Positions 32,713 through 43,995 are shown, counted from the first letter of the stretch. The stretch is 64,000 nucleotides of DNA from Atriophallophorus winterbourni (GCA_013407085.1 JACCGJ010002762.1:1-64000); one strand, 5' to 3'. The notes: generated from the letters alone by a model not told the origin. Translations and numbers: made by a program.

Positions 32713-34363
32713 GTTTAAAATCAACCTTATTCCTGATTATCAGAGGTTAAACAATTTTTCAAAAAGCAGATTCTGTTTTCGGTTCAACAAAATTGTCTGA
32801 AGTTTCACATCCACGCAGTGCATTCATTCAAATATGCTAATGGTGTTTTCCATTGGATGTTCCGGACCACGGATTTGCTATTTAATCGAGCTTTCAGTCA
32901 AAATTAGACAAAAGTTAAGCCCAATCAGAAGAGAAATGACTGTGTCTACTTCACGGAGGATGTAGTGGTTCTCTTCGTCAATTTTCAGAAAAAAATGACA
33001 GAACACTCTCAACTATAATATTTTTTGATCTATAATTAGATTGTAAGGATTGTGCAGGTACAAAATTGTCGAGTATCTAACTGTCACCATTTCCACAGAC
33101 TAATTTGAAATTTTAAGTTCAAAGCTATGATTATTAAACATGCATACTTATATTTTGCACATTTGTTCTCCCTCGATATACAAGGGATTTCTCGCGTCAC
33201 CTCATTGTATTCTAGTTCTCATTCTTTACATTTTTTCGATGATACTGAGATTATCAAATGGCGTATAAAAATTAATAAACGGGCTCATCTCATTTCTTTG
33301 AATCATCATCGAAACCAGTAAAAACAAAACTCTCTACTCAACAAATTTGTACCGGTTTTAAATTTGAGCTGATTAATCAGTCCAATTCGTGCAAAACGGG
33401 CAAATATAAGCCATCGTTACTTTGGTGCTGGCGTTTATTTACTTATGTTTCCAGAGATGCGATCTCTCGATCTTTTCTTGTGCAATTGCACCGAAGTCAG
33501 AATTCTTATGAGTCTGCAAATGTTGTCTTCGAACTTTTCGACGTTTTCTTGTCTTGTTTCAAACAGTGATGTTCATTATAACATGCGGGAGCTCATACCT
33601 CTACAATGTGTTATCAGCAGGCTTTCTATTTGTTTTGTTTTTTGCTCATCTCATTAGATGCTTTTCTCCCAGAACAAGCTTACACTTGTGTATTTTTTCC
33701 AAGATTTCCAAGTGAATTGTTGATATTTTTTTATCTTTCGTTAGTTTGAAAGTAAGAACTGTCTTCTTGATGCCTTCCTTAATTTCTCACACTGCATGAT
33801 TGATCATAAGTCACAGTGTGCTAACCATACAGTTTGATTTATGATCATGCCCGATGCGTTGATGCTAAGAAGTAATAACCAAGAACATATATGTATTCAC
33901 GGTAGACTTATTGTTAACTAGGTATAATAGAATTTTTCTTTATATCGAGTGTAATTAATCCTATTTGCCTCTGCCCAATTTCTTGTGAGGAAAAAGGAAA
34001 TGCGGGTGTAAATTTCATCTCTGACCACGAAACTGCTGAAATATTGTAAAACCCAACGTTTTCACTATAATTAGAATTAGCCTATTTAGTTTTCATTGAC
34101 CGGAATTTTCTCAATTTTCTCATAACGCATACTACTAAAATCGGCACAAGCTTCCGTCCATGGAACCCGAGAGTTGACTTACCGACCGACTTGGCGGCAT
34201 TATTCAACCGTGAAACGATGAGTTAGAGTGATGTTAAATTGATTTTAGTGGAAAATTAATTTTGCTCATGTGTATAACATCATCAGCACTACAACACCAC
34301 ATGAATGAATTATCGAAGCATCACAGCTCAGTTTAAACAGATAATTTAATATGTAGAACTTAC
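32713..34363. other. Putative MEG intron
   Basis: No gene. A GTAAGT donor at 34182 has no phase-keeping acceptor. Plus-strand frames of 64 and 70 codons have no recognised domain. Confidence 0.35.
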
Positions 34364-34375
34364 TTTCGGCACACT
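34364..34375 (-). CDS. Putative 12-nt micro-exon
   Basis: Acceptor CTTACATTATTGCAG, exon AGTGTGCCGAAA, donor A|GTAAGTTCT. Open in phase 1 (CAE after a split codon). Strong sites. Confidence 0.55.
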
Positions 34376-35321
34376 CTGCAATAATGTAAGATTGAATGGT
34401 TTTATAAAGATCAGCAATTTATTTACCAATTGAAGGTTCGTTTCTAACAATCCCTTTTCCAAAAGTTCCCGATGTTCGACAAAGACTTTTTGTTGTTTGG
34501 CAAAGTGTTGTATATCATTTGAGAGCACGTGATATCCTCTACAAGATTAAAGTAGTCGTTTTGGCCGAGGTTAAGTTTTATCCTCCTCGCAGTGCCAAGC
34601 TGACAAAAAAATGCATTTTCAATCGCACCTTCTTTTAGCCTTTAATAATGTCAACATGCGAATGGAGCTACCGGTTATATTTGTATCGTGTAGGGAGGGG
34701 GGCTATGACTGAGAGCGCTGCTCCGGATTGGATTACCAGTTTCTCAAATGATAATGTCGACTTGCGGCTTTCCTTTGCTGCGGAAAATCTCACTAACACC
34801 AAGGAACCTCTTGCCAAAATCAATGTTTCTTATACAGCATTGTGACTGAAGACGCGAAAGGGTGTTTGATATAGTGGGTGAGTCCTGGACTAGCGGGAAC
34901 TTATGTAATAACTTAGTGTATTGAAGCTGCAAAGAATATGATTTCGTAGCCATTGATTCACAAACACAAACCTTGTAAAATTACAAGTGACTTAAAATAG
35001 AGATCATGAATTATTGTTCCTATGTATACATTTTACTCACTGTAATCAAAAACAAGCAGCTGGTAAAGCTCCGACCTTTTGAACGCTTATTTGGTTTTTC
35101 GGTGTCAGACAAATTATGTGCGACCGGGTAAAATACACACACAATGTATATTCATTGAAAATACTTATTTCTGGCGTTATATTTCTTGAAACAGCGAAAT
35201 TTTCTTGCAAATCGTTGACTACCGTGTTACGTGTGAACAGTTTTACAAGTGCATCAACTTTTAATCGATTAAACGCTAACTTTGTGTATTTACGCACATG
35301 CTCACTACACGAGCTGCCTGA
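34376..35321. other. Putative MEG intron with possible PLE remnant
   Basis: Minus frame NIDFGKRFLGVSEIFRSKGK (34780-34860) resembles RLVGVSKVFENIGTDRE in the PLE-flanking DNA at 51180, and plus frame VNSFTSASTFNRLNANFVYL (35235-35295) faintly resembles KFTSASSFDD at 50790. Both hints are weak. Confidence 0.35.
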
Positions 35322-35363
35322 ACGTTGACATTATAGTATATTAGGTTTCTTGCATGAACTAAC

Positions 35364-35450
35364 TTTATCGTAGCTGATGAGTGCAAACAGCACGAAACCG
35401 GTCGTGGTGTGTGCTTGTGATGGAGATGCATGCAAATGAACTTTTTTAAA
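35364..35450 (+). ncRNA. PLE-type hammerhead ribozyme motif, complete core
   Basis: CTGATGA (35374-35380), stem II GTGC/GCAC with loop AAACA, GAAA (35394-35397), palindromic ACCGGT, cleavage base C35403 in GUC. Helix I is the weak point: the base before the core is G where C would pair. The palindromic helix III fits the PLE hammerheads, which need dimerisation to cleave well. Confidence 0.68.
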
Positions 35451-35705
35451 CTTTATCATAATTTTGTATACTGCACACCTGCGGTAAGCTCTAAAGTTGT
35501 CGAATTTTATCGACTACAAGATGTTGAATATTGAATCAGTTCCGAGTGTATTTTACAATTAATATTATTCAGATCATTGTTGTTCGAATGATTTCATTGA
35601 AATTTTATTCGAAATTAAAATCCATATATGATTGAATTTCGATCAAATACATAAACCACGCTGGTTTCATGCCGTTTGCATTTACGAGATATGGACAAGG
35701 CAAGC

Positions 35706-35921
35706 TCAATGTATTGTGTTGCTCGTATCCCCAGCACAAAATATATATTGGTCATTTTCAGCTTCTTGATGTCCATGGGTATAATCCAATCCACCTGTGT
35801 GGACATGTTTGATATAACAACTTCGACGTACCAGCGTTATTAAACATTGGTTTACAGCCTTAGCCTGTCCATTAGAAAATGTTCCATGACACACAAATAC
35901 CACTTTGGTTATATCGACCAA
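35706..35921 (-). pseudogene. Unrecognised minus-strand frame in 890-bp unit, copy 1
   Basis: Shares VVFVCHGTFSNGQAKAVNQC and GGLDYTHGHQEAEN with copy 2 but shifts frame at a TA expansion and so loses the CWGCEQH stretch. No family recognised. It may be repeat rather than gene, since WGCEQH also occurs in the repeat at 51790. Confidence 0.3.
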
Positions 35922-36156
35922 CTAAGTTTGGAGTGATAAAAATTCTAGAATAGAAAAACGTCCGCACGATGTGAGCAAACCCTATATTGTCGATAAATAT
36001 ATTTTGAGTTTCCAAGCACAGGACTTTATTTGACGCATTATTGAAACAACACAAACTATTTTTCTGAGTAAAATATATTGTTCAGAAAATGTAATAGCTC
36101 TGGCAAAATTTCAACTCTTTCAGAATTCAAAACTGTAAATGAATTTATTAACTCAC

Positions 36157-36177
36157 CTTCTAAGGCTTTTCTGAGAT
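36157..36177 (-). CDS. Putative 21-nt micro-exon, copy 1
   Basis: Acceptor GGTGATTATTTTAG, donor GAAG|GTGAGTTAAT. The 21-nt exon is open in phase 1 and codes LRKALE, with D completed by the G of the preceding exon. Identical in both 890-bp units. Confidence 0.6.
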
Positions 36178-36252
36178 CTAAAATAATCACCAATTATATA
36201 TTCGACCTGACAGTTGACATCATCGTATATTGGGTTTCTGGAATGAACTAAC

Positions 36253-36340
36253 TTTATCGTACCTGATGATTGCAAACAGCACGAAACCGTTCGTGGTGTG
36301 TGTTTGTGATGGAGATGTATGCAAATGAACTTTTTTTACT
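36253..36340 (+). ncRNA. PLE-type hammerhead ribozyme motif, duplicated copy
   Basis: CTGATGA (36263-36269), stem II TGC/GCA with loop AAACA and a T-C clash at its base, GAAA (36283-36286), then ACCGTTC with cleavage base C36292 in UUC. Helix I pairs C-G, A-U, U-G and, past a bulge, G-U and C-G. Confidence 0.62.
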
Positions 36341-36519
36341 TTATCATAATTTTGTATACTGCACACATGCGGTAAGCTCTAAAGTTGTCGAATTATATCG
36401 ACTACAAAATGTTGAATATTAAATCAGTTCCAAGTGTAATTTACACATAATATTATTCGGATCATTGTTGTTTGAATGATGTCATTGAAATTTTATTCGA
36501 AATTAAAATCTATATGTGA

Positions 36520-36807
36520 TTACATTTCGATCAAATACATAAACCACGCTGGTTTCATGTCGTTTGCATTTACGAGGTATGGACAAGGCAAGCTCAATGT
36601 ATTGTGTTGCTCGCATCCCCAGCACAAAATATATCGGCCATTTTCAGCTTCTTGATGTCCATGGGTATAATCCAATCCACCTATGTGGACATGTTTGATA
36701 TAACAACTTCGACGTACCAGCGTTATTAAACATTGGTTTACAGCCTTAGCCTGTCCATTAGAAAATGTTCCATGACACACAAATACCACTTTGGTTATAT
36801 CGACCAA
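36520..36807 (-). CDS. Unrecognised cysteine-containing frame in 890-bp unit, copy 2
   Basis: 95 codons, with cysteines in VCHGTF, NQC, RRSCYIKH, CWGCEQH and LPCPYL. A CTTAG acceptor-like site precedes it and CTC|GTAAAT could be a donor. No domain recognised, no signal peptide. Could be an extra exon on the MEG strand, an unrelated exon or remains of a mobile element carrying the hammerhead. Confidence 0.25.
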   Translation of the reverse strand: MVDITKVVFVCHGTFSNGQAKAVNQCLITLVRRSCYIKHVHIGGLDYTHGHQEAENGRYILCWGCEQHNTLSLPCPYLVNANDMKPAWFMYLIEM

Positions 36808-37043
36808 CTAAGTTTGGAGTGATAAAACTTCTAGAATAGAAAAACGTCCGCACGATGTGAGAAACACCCTATATTGTCGATAAATATATTTTGAGTTTCC
36901 AAGCACAGGACTTTATTTGGCGCACTATTGAAACAACACAAACTATTTTTCTGAGTAAAATATATTGTTCAGAAAATGTAATAGTTCTGGCAAAATTTCA
37001 ACTCTTTCAGAATTCAAAACTGTAAATGAATCTATTAACTCAC

Positions 37044-37064
37044 CTTCTAAGGCTTTTCTGAGAT
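37044..37064 (-). CDS. Putative 21-nt micro-exon, copy 2
   Basis: Same exon as at 36157 with the same splice sites. It would be the first micro-exon after the signal-peptide exon, whose last base G plus the first AT here gives Asp. Confidence 0.6.
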
Positions 37065-37100
37065 CTAAAATAATCACCAATTATATATTCGAAGATGAAG

Positions 37101-38135
37101 TCGCATCAAAAATATACTCAACTATAATTTGCGTATTATCGAAACTATAGTGTTTTAAAATATTGACACTGTAATTTTATTTTATCCACAACAATCTATT
37201 TTAGGTGTTCTGGGTATCACTAATGTTATCAAATTGTGTGTTTCCCTCATTGCAGTATGAGGTCTGGCCTTATGTTACAGAGTTTATAAAACAATATTTC
37301 ATTTATTAAAAATCTTCATTTGATTCAGTGGCTGATATTACACGCATCACGTTAGTTTTAATCTGTTTAATTGTTATCCACAGTAAATTTATCAAAAGCT
37401 AGTTTTGAATGAAACCATGAGGGCAATGAAATGTTGCTCTGCAAGCAACCACTTAAAGAATTTTTCCATTTCTCTTAGCTAACAAAATACGAATATTGAG
37501 AGCTTACACTGTCGATTTCTAAAGTAGCAAATCGATGGATAATATCGTTATCATCACGTTGGCTAATCAATGCTATACAGTCAAAGTTCGATCAGTAAAA
37601 GCTTCAATTTCTTGAGAACCAGAGAGTGCTGCAGCATATTTTCCAATAAAAATTGGCTGTCAGTTTTTCGGTTGTACTTTTGCGGCCTTGTTGCGTATTA
37701 GTGTGTCTTAGATCCAAAGTAATCTATCCATTGGTTTGTCGGCTTAAAGTGAAAATTTGTCTGACACACACGACACGCTACAGGTGTTTGCCTACTTAGA
37801 TAGCACTAAATATGTGTTCACTACGGCTTCATCGTTTCAACCTTTTCAAAAAATATTTTTATCACATATTTCTGAAGAAATAAATAATAAACCTGGGTTC
37901 AGAATCATTTAAAAGTTGAACATTGCGTCACGAGACAGTCGAAAGTCTCATCATCTGCTGAAATGTAAGCCTGATGGAAATCTGAGTTTCAAATTCTGTT
38001 AAATTTGATCCCTATATGAACGCAGACAAATAAACATGGAAGGACTTTCTCGGCTTTATACGCGTTCTCGAAATGGAGCTGTTGTGCATTGCTGGACAAG
38101 AAAAAGCGAATATCACTTCAGTCTTCTTCGAAATG
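37101..38135. other. Putative MEG first intron, 3' part
   Basis: No gene. A weak 9-nt interval (TTTAG|AAATCGACA|GTGTAAGC) near 37505 would keep phase, but its donor is poor. Confidence 0.3.
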
Positions 38136-38403
<268 letters not shown>

Positions 38404-38657
38404 GACACTGAATATTGAATATTGTCATGTGCCTAAAAGCATGCTATTTCATGAGTGAAATTAGATATTTTCTCTTTATTTAGATCAAATTAACGCCAAA
38501 ACTCAGTAAGAATTTAGAAAGAACTACTTGAATGCTTTCTTCTTATGTACTCGTTTAAATTTCACTCTTTCTTGTTAGTTACATGTCTACAACAAATTTA
38601 AATGGCAAGCGCACGAGTTATTGTTCCGAATAATTATCTCAAATACTAAGGACTCAC

Positions 38658-38733
38658 CTTCTTTATTATCTCCGGCTGTTACGAATCCCAGAAAAATCAG
38701 CAGAGCCACGTTTACCAAAGCGAAAGTCTTCAT
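38658..38733 (-). CDS. Signal-peptide exon of a small secreted protein (putative MEG exon 1)
   Basis: ATG at 38733 opens MKTFALVNVALLIFLGFVTA, then GDNKE, and ends after the first base of the next codon at AAAGAAG|GTGAGTCCTT, a near-consensus donor in phase 1. The peptide is a classical signal sequence: one lysine, a hydrophobic core of about 15 residues and the small residues VTA-G for cleavage. No other frame extends it, so it must be spliced. Its phase and donor match the chain of short symmetric exons downstream on the same strand. The product would be a short secreted peptide. It could alternatively be exon 1 of any other secreted protein whose exons I failed to see. Confidence 0.75.
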
Positions 38734-38775
38734 GTTACTTGCTGTCGTAAATTCAGTATGCAAAATAAATGCTTG

Positions 38776-38817
38776 CTTAAATACAATTCAATGTTATTAA
38801 AATTGAATTTCATTGGC
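38776..38817 (-). promoter_or_regulatory. Candidate core promoter of the putative MEG
   Basis: On the minus strand GCCAATG (38817-38811) and, 28 bases further, TATTTAAG (38783-38776) lie about 80 and 45 bases before the ATG. Spacing suits a CCAAT box and TATA box with a start site near 38750. Confidence 0.4.
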
Positions 38818-38819
38818 TT

Positions 38820-39545
38820 GTGCTTAGAGATTTTTTACTGGTAGATATATTTCACCGTTTATACGCACAGCCAAGCTGTAAATGTGAGATTTGTCGACCA
38901 ATAAGAAAAGAAATCTGCGTGCCATTTCGATTCTAATTAATTCCCAATCTATTAGGGTGCATGGTAAAATCAAATTTTTTACTTCAGCTAGATAATAATT
39001 ACCATTCTGTTAAGTTTTTATAAACTTAATTTATTTTGATATTGAAAAAAGTGCAAATAATATAAATGATACGTTTCAATTTCGAGAACACTGGAGTACT
39101 AATAATGATTTACAAATAAATCTAAAATCGAAGCAAACGAAAGGATTTTATTAGATTTCAATAGAGCATCTGGTTAGAATTTTAGGGAAAAGGTGTGCAA
39201 CTTGTGATGCGATTTTTTATTCCTGTTGGATTATTGTGCGCCAAACTGTCTGTTAAGCCAAGGATAGACGTCACTCGGATGAGCGAACCTAATCTTGTTG
39301 CTTGATTGGCAAAAGCCTTCACATCCGAGTTCAACAATTCAACCCTACTCGAATGGGCTTCAGAAAACTGAGACTCGCTAGAAAGCTGCATGAGAGAGTC
39401 GCACTTTTCACTTACGGTTCAAAGAAAGCGTAAAAGAGCGACTGGTTCGAAACGAATGCTTCTGAGAAGACTGATGTGTTGGACAAGTAACGTTCAGAAA
39501 TCTTAAAGTTCAAAGTTCTGTCAACAGATGAAAACATTCGACCTC
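38820..39545. other. Upstream region of the putative MEG
   Basis: No gene recognised. Short frames at 39182-39391 (minus) show no domain. Confidence 0.35.
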
Positions 39546-39549
39546 TAAG

Positions 39550-39885
39550 AGCAGGTAGAAATGAGGTCGAACAGACTGCAAGACAATGTGCAAATGAGTA
39601 TTGGACTAAAATTATCCTCAGTATCCAAAAAGCTGCGGACAAAAAAAATTTCAGGGTATTTGTGATGGGATCAAGTGAGCCATTGGCCCAAACAAACTTA
39701 AAACGGCTCACATCAAGTCTGTATCTGGCAACCCGATTGTCGACAAAACTCAGGAGTTGGAAAGACGGGAACACCGCTTCTCCTCTCTCTACTGTAGCAA
39801 CAATACGGTTTTACCGCAGTCACTTGAAAATGTTAAGCGGTTGCCTACCATTGAACATATAGATTCTCACCTTACTCTATGAATC
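39550..39885 (+). mobile_element. LINE-B pre-RT fragment
   Basis: EQTARQCANEYWTKIILSIQ, ADKKNFRVFVMG and, in another frame, VDKTQELERREHRFSSLYC correspond to the linker of LINE-B. Cut off at about 39890. Confidence 0.65.
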
Positions 39886-40019
39886 ACAGGAAGACTTTAA
39901 GCGTAGTCTGCAAAAATATTACTGTTCCAAGAACAAGCTCTTTCATGTAAGCCAAAAACAGGACATTGAGGATTAGTTAGATAATTGCAATCGAATTGGC
40001 TTACATAGTACACAACAGG

Positions 40020-43000
40020 CGTTGGTAACTCGGCTTGTTCGTAACCCGAAGTCACCGAACCAAGACAAACCACGTTTTCTCAGGATCACATTTGCCAGCG
40101 AAGGGGACATTGAAAATGTCTTACTCAATTCGTATTTGCTCCGAGCACAAAGTGACTCACACGACCGTATATATGCTGGCGTAACTTCGTGTTGAAGGCA
40201 ACGAGCATCGAATGGTCGGGATCACTCAGCATCAAGTAGTATTATTCTGCTCGACGTTTCTGACAGAAGCCACAACGGTTAATGAAAGAAAAGGGCACGT
40301 TAGTGAACAGTGGTCATTTATTGCCGAGATTATCGGCTTCTCAAATTCTGTAGTCGGCGACACATACCGAATATCTTGATTGCCGAACTATCTAAGAAAA
40401 TGCTGAAATCCATGTAAGATTACATTTTTCTCAAGTAGTATGGCAGATGCTGTCCAATCCGAACTAAAGCTATACAGAAAGTGCTTACCTGATAACGTTA
40501 GATTGTGCAATCCCATAGTCGTTCATCCTGTCAAATTGCAGTGTTCCAATGCAAAATCATCCTAGACTAATACAAAGTCGCCAGCGAAAATACATGAAAC
40601 TTGTTTCAAAAAACGACAAAAGTCCGACTTCGTCAGTGTCGGACCAATAAATACTGTTACTGATTTGTTGTTACATGATAAAAGCTCAAATTTTGTTTAA
40701 TAAACTAATCGAGCTGTGCAAACAATACTCACCAGACCTCGTCGCTGTGACTGAAACCAGGTTACAATGTTGTATGAATGGAAGCGAACTGTCGATCCCA
40801 AAAATGATACTATTACGAAACGATTGTCCACGGAAGGGTGGTGGTGTGGCTCATACTCTCACGAGGTTTTTCAGTGAATGAAGGTTCACGATCAAAACCT
40901 CGAATCAGAAGATACAATCTGGTGTAGCCTTACACAGGAGTCACAGGACGACTGCATCATTGGCATAATATATCGCCCTCCGTTTTTGACGGATGCTCAC
41001 AACGACAGGTTATTAGAGGCTCTAAACTATGCCGGAGAGATGCGATGCTCCCAATTACTAGTCATGGGGAATTCAACCTTCCTGATCTTTTTAACAAATT
41101 ATTTGCATTATATAACGAACCTAATTTATTGATGCTATGAAGTTGGAGAAACACTCACCTATTTTTAATTCACGCTGAGATGTCCTGCTTTTTAATTCTT
41201 TTTCATTCCCGTCACATTTGTCTAGCCCGAGGTAACCTGACACTTCATTGGCCTATGTATTATTTTATTGTGCGCACGCTATACATATTTTTGTATTGTT
41301 ATTATGTGGAGAAATTAATCTATTGCTGAAAATTCGTGAACACGAATAAAGTCATTTTTCGTCTTCTTCTTCTTCTTCTACACGCACCTGATCATAAATT
41401 CCGTAAGTTGATCGACACGATTACACTGCATAACCATGTGTCCAACTTCACTCACAGAAGAGGATCAGGTTACCGTCCGTTCTGGATTTAATCCTCACTT
41501 CCGAGACAACAGCAGTTGAGGGCGTTGACTGCGTTGCCCCCCTCGGTCGGAGTGATCATAACGCGTTAGGCTTTGAATATGTATGCAGAGCTAGAGGAGT
41601 ATGTAAGTCTGCAAAATTATTCAGAATGATCGACTACGTGAGATTAAGTGACGCGCTTGGATTAGTAAATTGACGAGTGCTTGATTATCACAACACGGAA
41701 ACACATTGCACCACACTCACAGAAATAATTCAGTTAAACATATATCAAAATTCACAATTTGATGATAAACGACGGGTGAGCGACTTTCGCTCTAAGCTTC
41801 GTAGTCGCACGAAAATGGGTTAGGTTCAACACAGAAATACCAGGACCGATGTTTCCTAAAACAATTTTGCAGAATTCTCAACAAAGCAAATACTCGCATC
41901 AAGGTAGACTAGTTAAATTAGCATCGCTTTCTTTCTTTGATAATGGAAGGAAATCCTAAATTGCTCGATCCAGCGTGAAACCAGAGGTGTTTCCTGTTCT
42001 TACTGACGATGGATTAAAGGTCTTAGCAAAGGAAACAGCTGCTGCTCTCGCTCAGTCTTTTACTAAAGTATTTATTCTGTTAGCTATTATATTGTATGAA
42101 GAATTACCAACATCAACGGTGAAGAAACAGCTGACTGAGATCAAGATCAAATCAGCGATTATACAACGACATTTGTGTCGAATGAACCCTAGGAATTCCC
42201 CTGGTAGTGGACGGAATCACTCTGACAATACTGAAATCCTGTGACCATCAGCTGTGTGAAACTTTAAGTGAATTCCTAATGCATTCTCTAACCGAAGGAG
42301 AGGTGACAACAGAATGAAACACAGGTGTAATTTCATCTATGCACAAAGGATGCAGCCGTTCAAACCCTGCAAACTACCGTCCCGTCACTCTACTTTCTGT
42401 GATATCCAAAGTTGTAGAGCGTACAGTGACGGAAAAAATAGTTCATCACTTGGAATCACAAAATATGCTATCCCTAGCTAAGCATGGTTTTCGTAAATCA
42501 CGTGCATGCTTGACAAACTTAATGACGGTGTTAAACGACCGGACCCGAGCGGTTTACGTAGGAGCTAGCATCCACGCTTGCTATCTGGATATGTCTAAAG
42601 CTTTTGATCGAGTTGATCACTTTCGACTACTATAAAAACTGAAGCAGATTGCTATCAGTGGACAGCTACTCGTATGGTTTGAAAGTTAACTCAGTGGGCG
42701 CATGGCGATCGTACGAATCAACGGGGTACCATCAGAGGTTATTGACGCCTCTAGTGCCGTACCGCAAGGTTCAGTCCTTGGGCCAGTTCTTTTCTCGGTG
42801 ATTCTCTTTGCTGATGAAATTAAACTTTCGAATGCGGATAAAATCAACTGCGGAGTGTGCACAGCTGCAACTTGATCTAGATGCTCGTCACGAATGGTCG
42901 GTAAGGAATAAGTTGCCATTCAATTTCCCAAAATTCAAGGTGTTGCAAATTACTAAGCCATTCCAGTACCAATATCACTTTGGGCTGACGATTTCGAGAT

Positions 43001-43745
43001 GGACCGAATCGAAAAGGGATCTTGGAATCTGGGTATGCGGCAGCCTGAATAACAGGCTGCATTGTGAGGTCATCTTTCCGAGCTTCGAGGTATGAAGCGG
43101 CGGATTTTCGGAACTTTCTCGCCTGGAACGTTGCCTACCATCATGAGAGCCTACTTATTTCCAACCGTGGAGCATACATCACAATCATTTACTCCGTGGT
43201 TAAAAATAGATAAACTATTGCTTGATAAAATATACCATCGTAAAACTAAACTTATAATTAATTTCCAGAAACGAAAGATGGCAAAAACAGAGAATCCCTA
43301 TTCACCTTCCAAGAAACTTTTGAAGTGGTATAATACTATCATACAAAATGTTTAATACCCAATCATCCTTTAAAACATTTATTCGAATACTGTGAGTCAC
43401 ATCATACACGCAGTCACTCAGCGACAATACAAATTTCCAAGTCCCGTATGAGCTGTCGTTGATAATTTTATTTGTTACGTGCCTGTTTCCTTTGAAATAC
43501 TTGTTCTCCAGAAGCTATTTGCATCGCTCCAAACGTCGAAACGTTCATCCTAAAATTGGCTACTTATTTTTGCATAACAATTTAACGTCAACTGTGTATT
43601 GACTCGTGGTAAGTATTCAACTGCAATATACTTGACATTATATATTTATTTGTATTCCTTTTTCCATGAACAAATATCAACTATAATATGGTAATTGCGA
43701 AGCTATATGCTTTTTGTGGCCATAAATTATTGTATCTTGAATGTT
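40020..43745 (+). mobile_element. LINE-A, longest copy (ORF1 end, endonuclease, RT, 3' UTR)
   Basis: Order: ORF1 C-terminal block PRFLRITFASEGDIENVLLN (about 40065); endonuclease start INTVTDLLLHDKSSN, SPDLVAVTETRLQ, DDCIIGIIYRPPF and QLLVMGNST, where the catalytic GDFN has become GNST. A 288-base LINE-C insertion interrupts at 41095. The endonuclease end at about 41540-41560 has LGRSDHNAL. RT: CSRSNPANYRPVTLLSVISK, ACYLDMSKAFDRVDHF and the C-terminal blocks FGTFSPGTLPTIMRAYL. The 3' UTR ends at 43740 in TTGAATGTTGAATCTTGAA. Many frameshifts and stops; the PQGSVLGP and ADD boxes are damaged. It is the only copy here that keeps all domains in order. Confidence 0.85.
41095..41382 (+). mobile_element. 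LINE-C 3' end nested in LINE-A
   Basis: Begins in the common 3' UTR at TTTGCATTATATAACGAACC and ends AATAAAGTCATTTTTCG(TCT)n, closely matching 1241-1513. The uninterrupted endonuclease sequence can be read from the related copy at 50340-50400 (minus). A few dozen host bases around the junction were changed, so no clear target duplication is seen. Confidence 0.85.
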
Positions 43746-43995
43746 GAATCTTGAATTCAATCCCTCGCCACACAGGGCTCTTTTTACCGACATTGACGAA
43801 TTGTATATCATTCGATTGCGGCTGACTTTGCCAATCATCTCATACTTACGAAGATGTTGTCGCTCGAACCGTTTCAATGCAACCATTCCGAAACCAGAAT
43901 TATTAAAAGGTCGCAATTGTCGTCGTCGGTATTTTAGCACTGCCTGACAGACGGTGATGTTCTGCATATCATTCGAAAGCTCATAATCAACACTC
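43745..43995 (-). repeat. Unassigned repeat with 106-codon frame
   Basis: Minus frame MSVDYELSNDMQNITVCQAV ... NNSGFGMVALKRFERQHLRK ... NSSMSVKRALCGEG is open for 106 codons, while the related copy at 26490-26745 has many stops. No family recognised. It begins right at the 3' end of LINE-A. Confidence 0.45.

Larger units (their letters stand above)
35322..36212. repeat. Tandem duplication, ~890-bp unit, copy 1
   Basis: Unit begins GTTGACATTATAGTATATTAGG and carries, in order, a plus-strand hammerhead, a minus-strand frame (VVFVCHGTFSNGQAKAVNQC onward) and the 21-nt micro-exon. It is about 95% identical to copy 2, which follows directly. Confidence 0.92.
36213..37100. repeat. Tandem duplication, ~890-bp unit, copy 2
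   Basis: Begins CAGTTGACATCATCGTATATTG. Compared with copy 1 the hammerhead has lost the closing pair of stem II, and the minus-strand frame is uninterrupted (CWGCEQHNT) where copy 1 carries a two-base TA expansion. Confidence 0.92.

Noticed and set aside
33600..33630. 27-nt interval before GTATGAGC (minus), open in phase 1
   Set aside because: The acceptor AACAAATAG has no pyrimidine tract and the donor is weak; left out of the exon list.
33800..33830. 30-nt interval before GTGAGA (minus)
   Set aside because: The length is 3n, but phase 1 contains TGA.
34177..34190. GTAAGT donor at 34182 (minus) as another micro-exon
   Set aside because: The nearest AG gives 7 nt and the next 82 nt, so neither keeps phase; the acceptors lack a pyrimidine tract.
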